Below are positions 32,070 to 38,583 of a stretch of 44,769 nucleotides of DNA, piece after piece. Under the pieces are notes generated by a model. The model was not told the DNA's origin. It saw only the letters and a program-made list of their open reading frames with translations, and did not search any database. Each line of letters begins with the position of its first letter. The first letter of the stretch is position 1. The stretch is taken from positions 1 to 44,769 of the forward strand of contig JAFTHU010000016.1 of the NCBI GenBank assembly GCA_017457215.1, written 5' to 3'. Made by a program: the position numbers and the translations under genes. This DNA comes from Clostridia bacterium (GTDB lineage Bacteria; Bacillota; Clostridia; Christensenellales; Borkfalkiaceae).

Positions 32070-33545
32070 ATGGCAAGAACGGCAAAGAAACAGGAAACTC
32101 CCGTGGCCGCGACCCGTGCAGAGAAAAAGGACGCGGTTAAAAATATTATTCGGGAACTTTTGGCGGTAAAACCGCACAAGCACAACGAACTGATTGAAGA
32201 GGCGGCGAAGGTATACGCCGAGCGGTTTGGAGAAGAGAACGTCAACGACGTAAACGGCAGGATCGGTTCGGTTTTGGATATTATGAAAAAAGAGAGCGAC
32301 GTTATGTACGATGGGGGCATGTACGCGTTGAAAGCAAGAATTATGCCTCCGCCTCCCGTAAAAGAGAACGTAGAAAACACAGTAACCACAGAGGAAAAAC
32401 CCGCAAAAAAGACGCGGGCAAAGACGAAGAAAACGGCGGAAATCGTAGAGGAAAAAACCGAAGAAAAGCCCGTTAAGAAAACGGCGAAAAAGGTAAAAGC
32501 AGAAGAAGCCGCCAAGGAAGAAGTAAAAGCGGAAAAGTCGGAAGAGAAACCGACGAAAAAGACGCGTACTCGCACCAAGAAAGAGGTGGAAACGGTTGCG
32601 GTTGCGGAAGAGAAAGAAGAGGCGAAAGCGGAAGAAATTAAACCGCAAGAAAAACAAGAAGAAAAACAGGAAAAACGGGAAGAAAAGAAAAACCTGCCCG
32701 TTGTGAAAGAAAAAGCCGAGGTGGCGGAAAAAGACGTCGTAATGGATATGAGTTTTTTATTTGGCGACGTAAAGGCGGCGAAACCCGCACCCGCGCCCGT
32801 TTCCGTGCCCGCAAAGGCGGAAAACAGCCCCGTGGAAGCAAAGCCGACGGAAAAATCGGCTGAAATAGCAGAGGAAGAAAAGAACGCGCCTGCGGTAAAA
32901 ACCGAACGGAAACCGATGGAAAAGGCGGCGGTAAAACCTGCCGCGCGCATTTTAAAAACGGTAAAGCGCGTGCAAGCGCAGGAAAAACCTATGACGGCGG
33001 ACGAAAAACTGCGTGAAAATTTTCTTAAAAAGCTTCGTTCGCTTGGCGGGGACTATTTCGAATATTATTCGGTGTATTTGCTGGAACGGTATTCGTTGAA
33101 GAACGGAAGACGGTTAGAAGGTTTAAAAATCAGCGGCGGCGAGCACGACGGCGGTATCGACGGCGAAATTGAGCTGACGGACAAGCTCGGCTTTAAAGAA
33201 ACCATCTACATACAGGCAAAAAATTGGAACCCTGAAAAGGGGGACGAACGGCTGTGGGTAGTGGGCGAAACGCTATTGCAGCAATTTATTGGCGCTTGCG
33301 CTTGCAGGCAGGCAAAGGACAAAAAACAGCATTGCCGCGGCATCTTTATCACAACGTCCCGCTTTACACCCGAAGCGAAGCGCATTTTAAACGATATGTC
33401 GGATAAAATCGTGGGTTACGACGGTGAGGATTTGTACGAAGCGGCAAAGGAGTGTAAATTCGGGCTCTTATACGAAAACGGAAATTGGAAATTGGACGAA
33501 AAACTCCTTTCGGGAACAAAAGCATTCTTTTCGTTGTATGGATAG
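32070..33545 (+). CDS. HTH - charged linker - Mrr-type nuclease fusion
   Basis: The protein (491 aa) has three parts. Residues about 15-90 (AVKNIIRELLAVKPHKHNELIEEAAKVYAERFG... VMYDGGMYALKA) look like a winged helix, possibly the HARE-HTH type found with restriction enzymes. Residues about 100-300 are a long Lys/Glu/Ala/Pro linker. Residues about 315-490 form a Mrr-like nuclease: GGDYFEYYSVYLLERY, GEHDGGIDGEIEL with the catalytic Asp, then IYIQAKNW (Q-x-K), and FITTSRFTPEAKRIL. Mrr enzymes cut modified DNA. It follows recO after 15 bp, so it may be a chromosomal DNA repair or restriction factor. No methylase is nearby. ATG 32070 has the better ribosome spacing; ATG 32064 is possible. Confidence 0.75.
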   Translation: MARTAKKQETPVAATRAEKKDAVKNIIRELLAVKPHKHNELIEEAAKVYAERFGEENVNDVNGRIGSVLDIMKKESDVMYDGGMYALKARIMPPPPVKENVENTVTTEEKPAKKTRAKTKKTAEIVEEKTEEKPVKKTAKKVKAEEAAKEEVKAEKSEEKPTKKTRTRTKKEVETVAVAEEKEEAKAEEIKPQEKQEEKQEKREEKKNLPVVKEKAEVAEKDVVMDMSFLFGDVKAAKPAPAPVSVPAKAENSPVEAKPTEKSAEIAEEEKNAPAVKTERKPMEKAAVKPAARILKTVKRVQAQEKPMTADEKLRENFLKKLRSLGGDYFEYYSVYLLERYSLKNGRRLEGLKISGGEHDGGIDGEIELTDKLGFKETIYIQAKNWNPEKGDERLWVVGETLLQQFIGACACRQAKDKKQHCRGIFITTSRFTPEAKRILNDMSDKIVGYDGEDLYEAAKECKFGLLYENGNWKLDEKLLSGTKAFFSLYG

Positions 33546-33556
33546 TTTTTAAAAAG

Positions 33557-33589
33557 CCTCATTAATCAAGAGACCTCATTAATCAAGAG
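33557..33589 (+). repeat. 17-bp tandem duplication
   Basis: CCTCATTAATCAAGAG occurs at 33557-33572 and 33574-33589, identical with one base between. It looks like a recent replication-slippage duplication just behind the Mrr-type gene. Confidence 0.8.
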
Positions 33590-33616
33590 CCCTTGGAATG
33601 GTACGTAAAAAATGTA

Positions 33617-33757
33617 ATGCAATCGTTTACATTTATGTTCTTCTTCGGGGTCGAAAGCGGTGGGAAAAATACTATTGTTTTTACGGCGGCAAATCTGTTG
33701 GCTTCCATTACGACAAAGATAATTTCGTATAAAACGAAAAATAAAGAAGATAGATAA
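33617..33757 (+). pseudogene. Possible remnant or small membrane-peptide ORF
   Basis: Forty-six codons (MQSFTFMFFFGVES... AANLLASITTKIISYKTKNK) read like the end of a small protein. There is no ribosome site, and the frame stays open upstream only to the duplicated 17-bp repeat. Coding is doubtful. The rest of 33758-33880 holds a 15-bp hairpin (33771-33809). Confidence 0.25.
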
Positions 33758-33770
33758 ATCCATACAAGTA

Positions 33771-33809
33771 AACAACGTCCTGCGGGGAAATAAACCGCAG
33801 GGCGTTGTT
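33771..33809. other. Long hairpin, possible terminator without clear T-run
   Basis: The arms AACAACGTCCTGCGG and CCGCAGGGCGTTGTT pair over 15 bp (one G-T) around a 9-nt loop. The T-run after it is weak. It may end the recO-nuclease transcript. Confidence 0.5.
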
Positions 33810-33880
33810 CTATAAAGCGTTAAAAAAGCAAAAAATTCCTCGTGTGCGCAAAAAAATATTCGAAATCGCGCGTGAAAGGC

Positions 33881-33909
33881 TTGATATTTATTTCATTTTA
33901 TATTAAAAT
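33881..33909 (+). promoter_or_regulatory. Promoter of ppdK
   Basis: TTGATA (33881-33886), 17 bp, TAAAAT (33904-33909). The transcript would have a leader of about 125 nt. Confidence 0.65.
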
Positions 33910-33945
33910 GGAATATGGCTAAAAACCGAATAGGTGTTTTTTTCA

Positions 33946-33985
33946 CGCCCGAAAACGGGGAAACGTGTCGGGCGGGACATTTTTT
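33946..33985 (+). promoter_or_regulatory. Terminator-like hairpin in the ppdK leader
   Basis: CGCCCGA (33946-33952) pairs with TCGGGCG (33968-33974), followed five bases later by a T-run. The leader between promoter and ribosome site may therefore allow attenuation. I do not recognise a known riboswitch class. Confidence 0.4.
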
Positions 33986-34039
33986 GCGGCTTTTGGCAAA
34001 TAAGAATAGGAAAAAATCAATTTGGAGGAAATAAACATT

Positions 34040-36685
34040 ATGGCAAAGAAGTATTGCTATCTCTTCACGGAAGGCAACGCGAAGATGCGTGAAATCCTCG
34101 GCGGTAAGGGTGCAAACCTTGCGGAAATGACCAACATCGGTCTTCCCGTTCCCCAAGGCTTCACCATCTCCACCGAAGCTTGTACGCAGTATTACGAGGA
34201 CGGCAGAAAAATCAACGATAGTATTCAAGCGGAAATCATGGAATACATCGAAAAGATGGAAAACATCTGCGGTATGAAATTCGGAGACAAGGAAAACCCC
34301 TTGCTCGTATCCGTACGTTCGGGTGCGCGCGCTTCCATGCCCGGTATGATGGACACGATCCTCAACCTCGGCTTGAACGAAGAAGTAGTAGAAACCATCG
34401 CTGCAAAATCGGGTAATCCCCGTTGGGCTTGGGACTGCTATCGCCGCTTTATCCAGATGTTCTCGGACGTTGTTATGGAAGTCGGCAAGAAGTATTTTGA
34501 AAAGCTCATCGACGAAATGAAAGAAAAGAAGGGCGTTACGCAGGACGTAGAGCTTGACGCAAACGACCTTAAAGAACTTGCAAATCAGTTCAAGGCAGAA
34601 TACAAAGCGCAACTCGGCAAGGATTTCCCTTCCGACCCGAAAGAACAGCTTTTCGAAGCGGTAAAAGCGGTATTCCGTTCTTGGGACAACCCCCGTGCAA
34701 ACATCTACCGTATGGACCACGATATCCCTTACAGCTGGGGTACTGCGGTAAACGTACAGATGATGGCGTTCGGTAACATGGGTGAAACTTCTGGTACGGG
34801 CGTTGCGTTCACGCGCGACCCTGCTACGGGTGAAAAGGGTCTTATGGGTGAATTCCTCACCAACGCACAAGGTGAAGACGTTGTTGCAGGCGTTCGTACC
34901 CCGATGCCCATCGCACAGATGAAAGAAGTGTTCCCCGAAGTTTACGAACAGTTCCTCAAAGTTTGCGGTATTTTGGAAAACCACTACCGCGATATGCAGG
35001 ATATGGAATTTACCATTCAGGACAGAAAGTTGTACATGCTCCAAACGCGTAACGGTAAGAGAACGGCTGCGGCTGCTATCAAGATCGCTTGCGACCTTAT
35101 CGACGAAGGCATGATCACCGAACAAGAAGCGGTTATGCAAATCGACGCAAAGAGCTTGGACATGCTCCTTCACCCTCAATTCGACGCAAAGGCATTGAAA
35201 GACGCAGACAAGAACAACGTGGTTGGTAAAGGCCTTGCAGCTTCCCCCGGCGCAGCAGCAGGTAAAATCGTATTCACGGCAGAAGACGCAGTAATCGAAG
35301 GAAAGAAGGGCGAAAATGTTATTCTTGTTCGTTTGGAAACGTCCCCCGAAGATATCGAAGGTATGAAGTATGCGAAGGGTATTCTCACCGTTCGCGGCGG
35401 TATGACCTCTCACGCGGCAGTTGTTGCGCGCGGTATGGGTACGTGCTGCGTATCTGGTTGCGGCGATATCAAAATGCACGAAGAAGAAAAATATTTCGAA
35501 CTTGCAGGCAAGATTTTCCGCGAAGGCGACGCGCTTTCCCTTGACGGTTCGACGGGTAACATCTACGATACGATGATTAAGACCGTTCCCGCAGACCCCA
35601 ACTCCGGCTATTTTGGAAGAATTATGGCGCTTGCGGATAAATATAAGGCGCTTGGCATTAGAACGAACGCAGACAGCCCTGAAGATGCAAAACAAGCGGT
35701 TGCATTCGGCGCGCAGGGTATCGGCCTTTGCCGTACGGAACACATGTTCTTCGATCCTTCCAGAATCGGCGCATTCCGTGAAATGATTTGCTCCGACACC
35801 GTAGAAGAAAGAGAAGCGGCGCTTGCAAAGATCGAACCTATGCAGCAGGCTGACTTCGAAGGTTTGTTCGAAGCGCTCGGCGGTTATCCCGTAACCATTC
35901 GTTTCCTGGATCCTCCTCTTCACGAATTTGTACCTACGAACGAAGAAGATATCGCAGCTTTGGCAGCAGCGCAGGGTAAATCGGTTGCAAAGATTAAGGA
36001 AATTATCGAAGGCTTGCACGAATTCAACCCCATGATGGGGCACCGTGGTTGCCGTTTGTCCGTAACCTATCCCGAAATTGCAGTTATGCAAACGAAGGCG
36101 GTTATCAAGGCAGCAATCAACGTAGTGAAGAAACACCCCGATTGGAAACTTATCCCTGAAATTATGATTCCTTTGACGGGCGAAACGAAAGAATTGAAGT
36201 TCGTAAAAGATATCGTTGTTAAGACGGCTGAAGAAGTTATCGCAGCAAGCGGCGTTGCGCTCACCTACGAAGTAGGTACGATGATCGAAATCCCCCGTGC
36301 ATGCTTGACGGCGGAAGAGCTCGCAAAGGAAGCAGAATTCTTCTGCTTCGGTACGAACGACTTGACGCAGATGGCATTCGGGTTCTCCCGTGATGACGCT
36401 GGTAAATTCTTGCCCGCATACTATGCAAACAAGATTTACGAATCCGATCCGTTCGCAAGATTGGATACGACGGGTGTTGGTAAGCTTATGAAGATGGCGG
36501 TTGACGGCGGTAAAGCGGTTCGTCCCAACATGCACCTCGGTATCTGCGGCGAACACGGCGGCGATCCTTCGTCCATCGAATTCTGCCACGAAATCGGTTT
36601 GAGCTACGTTTCTTGCTCGCCGTACCGTGTGCCCATCGCAAGATTGGCTGCTGCACAAGCGAACATTAAAAATCCCCGCAACTAA
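34040..36685 (+). CDS. ppdK: Pyruvate, phosphate dikinase
   Basis: The protein (881 aa, normal length) begins MAKKYCYLFTEG and has the ATP-grasp domain (GGKGANLAEMTNIGLPVPQGFTIS, MDTILNLGLN). The phosphohistidine domain GGMTSHAAVVARGMG follows near residue 455, and the PEP/pyruvate barrel ends in GICGEHGGDP near residue 835. It interconverts pyruvate, ATP and phosphate with PEP, AMP and pyrophosphate, a common glycolytic alternative in Clostridia. I chose ATG 34040 because GGAGGAAA lies 10 bp upstream; TTG 34022 would include that site. It stands alone, with its own leader and terminator. Confidence 0.97.
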   Translation: MAKKYCYLFTEGNAKMREILGGKGANLAEMTNIGLPVPQGFTISTEACTQYYEDGRKINDSIQAEIMEYIEKMENICGMKFGDKENPLLVSVRSGARASMPGMMDTILNLGLNEEVVETIAAKSGNPRWAWDCYRRFIQMFSDVVMEVGKKYFEKLIDEMKEKKGVTQDVELDANDLKELANQFKAEYKAQLGKDFPSDPKEQLFEAVKAVFRSWDNPRANIYRMDHDIPYSWGTAVNVQMMAFGNMGETSGTGVAFTRDPATGEKGLMGEFLTNAQGEDVVAGVRTPMPIAQMKEVFPEVYEQFLKVCGILENHYRDMQDMEFTIQDRKLYMLQTRNGKRTAAAAIKIACDLIDEGMITEQEAVMQIDAKSLDMLLHPQFDAKALKDADKNNVVGKGLAASPGAAAGKIVFTAEDAVIEGKKGENVILVRLETSPEDIEGMKYAKGILTVRGGMTSHAAVVARGMGTCCVSGCGDIKMHEEEKYFELAGKIFREGDALSLDGSTGNIYDTMIKTVPADPNSGYFGRIMALADKYKALGIRTNADSPEDAKQAVAFGAQGIGLCRTEHMFFDPSRIGAFREMICSDTVEEREAALAKIEPMQQADFEGLFEALGGYPVTIRFLDPPLHEFVPTNEEDIAALAAAQGKSVAKIKEIIEGLHEFNPMMGHRGCRLSVTYPEIAVMQTKAVIKAAINVVKKHPDWKLIPEIMIPLTGETKELKFVKDIVVKTAEEVIAASGVALTYEVGTMIEIPRACLTAEELAKEAEFFCFGTNDLTQMAFGFSRDDAGKFLPAYYANKIYESDPFARLDTTGVGKLMKMAVDGGKAVRPNMHLGICGEHGGDPSSIEFCHEIGLSYVSCSPYRVPIARLAAAQANIKNPRN

Positions 36686-36708
36686 TTTGCAGGTATAACT
36701 AAAAAATA

Positions 36709-36747
36709 AAGCGGCTTGTCCTAAAAGGGCGGGTCGTTTTTATTTTT
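36709..36747 (+). terminator. Intrinsic terminator of ppdK
   Basis: A 13-bp stem with several G-T pairs (36709-36721 with 36727-36739) ends in TTTTTATTTTT. Confidence 0.85.
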
Positions 36748-36754
36748 GGAAGCA

Positions 36755-36783
36755 TTGACTTTGTTTTGGGATTGTAGTATAAT
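36755..36783 (+). promoter_or_regulatory. Promoter of the GH29-like gene
   Basis: TTGACT (36755-36760), 17 bp, TATAAT (36778-36783). Confidence 0.85.
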
Positions 36784-36815
36784 AAGGACGAATTTTATAA
36801 AAAGAGGAAAAACAT

Positions 36816-37772
36816 ATGCAAGCAAATAATATAAAAATAGCGCAGAATAGATTTTACAGTAGAAAGTGGGGTGTATTTAACCATTTTTTACACGTTATTC
36901 AAAACGATCCAAACACTTTGAATAGTTACGGGAAGCAAACCGATTGGGACACGCTTGTAAAAGAGTTTGACACGGAAACTTTGGCGAGGAATTTGCATGA
37001 AATGGGGGCGGGCTATTACGTTATAACCGTAATGCAAGGAACGAAGTATATGGTTGCCCCTAACGCAACTTTTGATAAAATAGCGGGTACAAAACCGGGC
37101 GAAGCGTGCAGCACGAGGGATTTGATAGAGGATTTGTATCAGGCCTTATCGAAATACGATATCGACTTGTTTTTGTATTTCACTGGCGACGGTCCGTATA
37201 AAAGCGTCGAAGAGGGTAAAAAATTTGGCTTTATCGAGCCGAGAGAGGTTGGCGTAACGAAACCCTTTGTCGAAAAATGGGCAAGCGTTTTGGAAGAATA
37301 TGCGATCAGATACGGCAACAAGATAAAAGGTTGGTGGATTGACGGCTGTTATAAAAGTTGGCTTAAGTACACGGACGAATTGCTTGAAATTTATTATAAA
37401 GCGTGTAAAAAAGGAAATCCAAATGCGTTGGTTGCGTTAAATAACGGATTGCTGGATAGGATAGAAGTAGGATTTTCGTTTGAGGATTTTCTGTGCGGAG
37501 AACAAAACGATTTTACCATTGTCCCCGAACAAAGATTTTACGGCACAGCGCAAGCGCATATTCTTGCCCCGCTTGGGCTTGGGGGATGCGTACTTGGCTG
37601 TTGGGGCACTTTTGGATTAAAAAGGGACGCAGAATATCTTACGGATTACATAAAAAAAGTAAATCAAGCCGGTGGTGTTGTAACCATTGATATAGGGGTG
37701 TACCGCGACGGTAAATTTGACGAAACGCAAATGGAAGCATTAAAATTTGTGGGTAAAAACATTTCATTTTGA
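36816..37772 (+). CDS. Alpha-L-fucosidase-like (GH29-type) barrel protein
   Basis: The protein (318 aa) shows the GH29 barrel pattern: WGVFNHFLHVIQ near the start, then LARNLHEMGAGYYVITVMQGTKYMVAP, and GNKIKGWWIDGCYKSW, where the Asp is in the place of the GH29 nucleophile. It ends with IDIGVYRDGKFDETQMEALKFVGKNI. It is shorter than a full fucosidase: no signal peptide, no second beta-sandwich domain. It would act in the cytoplasm on a small sugar, or be a barrel protein without activity. AAAGAGG precedes the ATG and it has its own promoter. The codon choice is somewhat richer in AT than ppdK. Confidence 0.7.
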   Translation: MQANNIKIAQNRFYSRKWGVFNHFLHVIQNDPNTLNSYGKQTDWDTLVKEFDTETLARNLHEMGAGYYVITVMQGTKYMVAPNATFDKIAGTKPGEACSTRDLIEDLYQALSKYDIDLFLYFTGDGPYKSVEEGKKFGFIEPREVGVTKPFVEKWASVLEEYAIRYGNKIKGWWIDGCYKSWLKYTDELLEIYYKACKKGNPNALVALNNGLLDRIEVGFSFEDFLCGEQNDFTIVPEQRFYGTAQAHILAPLGLGGCVLGCWGTFGLKRDAEYLTDYIKKVNQAGGVVTIDIGVYRDGKFDETQMEALKFVGKNISF

Positions 37773-37849
37773 AGGAACAGAAAACGGATTGTTTTGATGG
37801 CGGTATAGGTATATTTTTATAGTATATTAAAAAGGATAAAAAAGTAAAA

Positions 37850-37882
37850 AGAAAATCGTTAGGAAACTCCTAACGATTTTCT
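37850..37882 (-). terminator. Intrinsic terminator, minus orientation, behind tRNA-like fragment A
   Basis: A 15-bp stem AGAAAATCGTTAGGA/TCCTAACGATTTTCT is followed on the minus strand by TTTTTAC. It directly follows the CCA-like end of fragment A, as a tRNA terminator would. It may also serve the + strand gene that ends at 37772. Confidence 0.8.
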
Positions 37883-38039
37883 TGGTACCGCTGGCCGGAC
37901 TTGTTCCTTTAGCGGAGACGCCCCGCTCCGACGTTATCAACGTCGTCCTTTGCCGTCAAGTTTTCCATTGGCGAAAATGCGTACGGCAAAGCGTTTTGCT
38001 CTCGCAAAACGGCTCCCACCCTCAAGTCCGTCCAGATTA
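37883..38039. repeat. Hairpin-rich element bounded by inverted copies of a tRNA-Leu 3' end
   Basis: Fragment A (37883-37903) equals the last 21 bases of the tRNA-Leu fragment at 38089 except for one base. At 38023-38035 the same 13-base core returns inverted with one mismatch. Between them lie four consecutive hairpins: AGCGG..CCGCT (about 37911-37927), GACGTT-ATC-AACGTC, TTTGCCGT...ACGGCAAA with an inner TTTTC/GAAAA stem, and GTTTTGC-TCTC-GCAAAAC. No reading frame here is credible. It may be a small repeated element, a recombination site or a structured RNA. Confidence 0.6.
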
Positions 38040-38049
38040 CGCGTATCAA

Positions 38050-38088
38050 TACAAAGCCCCGATTTCTCAACGAGAAATCGGGGCTTTG
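38050..38088 (-). terminator. Intrinsic terminator behind the tRNA-Leu fragment
   Basis: An 18-bp perfect stem (ACAAAGCCCCGATTTCTC with its complement, loop AAC) lies directly after the CCA end on the minus strand and ends in CTTTGTATT. It is the natural terminator of a tRNA gene. Confidence 0.8.
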
Positions 38089-38144
38089 TGGTGCCGCTGG
38101 CCGGACTTGAACCGGCACGGATGTTACTCCGAGGGATTTTAAGG
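38089..38144 (-). pseudogene. 3' half of a tRNA-Leu(UAA) gene, att-site remnant
   Basis: Read on the minus strand, the sequence runs from the anticodon loop (CTTAAAA, anticodon UAA) through the 3' anticodon stem TCCCT and the leucine-type long variable arm (CGGA-GTAAC-ATCCG). It continues through the T arm GCCGG-TTCAAGT-CCGGC to the acceptor 3' strand CAGCGGC-A-CCA. The 5' half is absent: bases before the anticodon (TTTGC) cannot pair with TCCCT, and no acceptor 5' strand (GCCGCTG) follows within 100 bp. Identity therefore stops at the anticodon loop, a known crossover point of tyrosine integrases. I infer that an element integrated here and that it extends to higher coordinates. Confidence 0.8.
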
Positions 38145-38456
38145 CAAATGTGCTTTCAAACTCACAAAAACAAAAATTTTTCAAAAAGTGCGAAAACGGG
38201 GCGATTTTGCACGAAAAACCATTAAAAATGCCCCAAAATTGAAATTTTTACAAAGATGTGACTTTTGCTCTTTTTCTTGTATTTTTCATAGCTTCCCAGA
38301 TTTTCCCAAGGTTTTCCGCCGTTTTAGGCTTTTGCGTGAAAACCGTGAATCCCTTGAAAAACCTGACGAAAATCGGGGGTTTGATAGCATTGGGAACTTT
38401 TTGGGAACTTCACAAAATCCTTTGCGTCTAAAAAACGGAAGGATTTTTTTCGTGTA
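38145..38456. other. AT-rich non-coding stretch at the island edge
   Basis: No gene can be supported here. The longest frame (89 codons from 38188) has no ribosome site and a composition rich in Phe, Arg and Asn typical of chance. Short direct repeats TGGGAACTT occur near 38395-38410. No integrase remnant is recognisable. Confidence 0.5.
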
Positions 38457-38460
38457 ACGT

Positions 38461-38550
38461 ATTTTTCGTGTTTTTACACACTTCCCAAAAAATTCATAAC
38501 GGAATCATTGATGTTTAAGACGCGGTTATTATAACTGCGTCTTTGCTGTA
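38461..38550. repeat. Imperfect direct repeat, left copy, with terminator-like hairpin
   Basis: TTTTTCGTGT-TTTTACACACTTCC, then about 25 bases, then TTTAAGACGCGGTT...AACTGCGTCTTT. It parallels 40029-40118, so the two copies flank the DUF4143 ATPase gene. The right end forms a 12-bp hairpin AAGACGCGGTTA/TAACTGCGTCTT (38517-38543). Confidence 0.55.
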
Positions 38551-38556
38551 AAAAAA

Positions 38557-38583
38557 GGGATTGCGTTTGCAATCCCGAAAAAA
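38557..38583 (-). terminator. Terminator of the DUF4143 ATPase gene
   Basis: An 8-bp stem GGGATTGC/GCAATCCC with a 4-nt loop ends in seven T on the minus strand, just after the stop codon. Confidence 0.9.

Noticed and set aside
31928-32950. A 340-codon minus-strand frame opposite the Mrr-type gene, rich in Phe and Ser
   Set aside because: It is the reverse of the Lys/Glu-rich linker; low complexity produces the long frame.
33893-36658. A 921-codon open frame on the minus strand, opposite ppdK
   Set aside because: ppdK is certain and its strong codon bias leaves the opposite frame open. The antisense protein is Cys/His/Arg/Phe-rich, has no ribosome site and matches no family pattern.
37850-38144. 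A complete tRNA gene or a CRISPR array
   Set aside because: No 5' tRNA half pairs with the acceptor or anticodon stem, and the repeats are two unequal tRNA ends and palindromes, without regular spacers.
37882-38225. Overlapping frames on both strands that read like small proteins (for example MVPLAGL...)
   Set aside because: They are translations of the tRNA fragments and hairpins, a common source of false proteins.
38188-38457. An 89-codon frame in the stretch right of the tRNA fragment
   Set aside because: No ribosome site, no promoter, Phe/Arg/Asn-rich chance composition.
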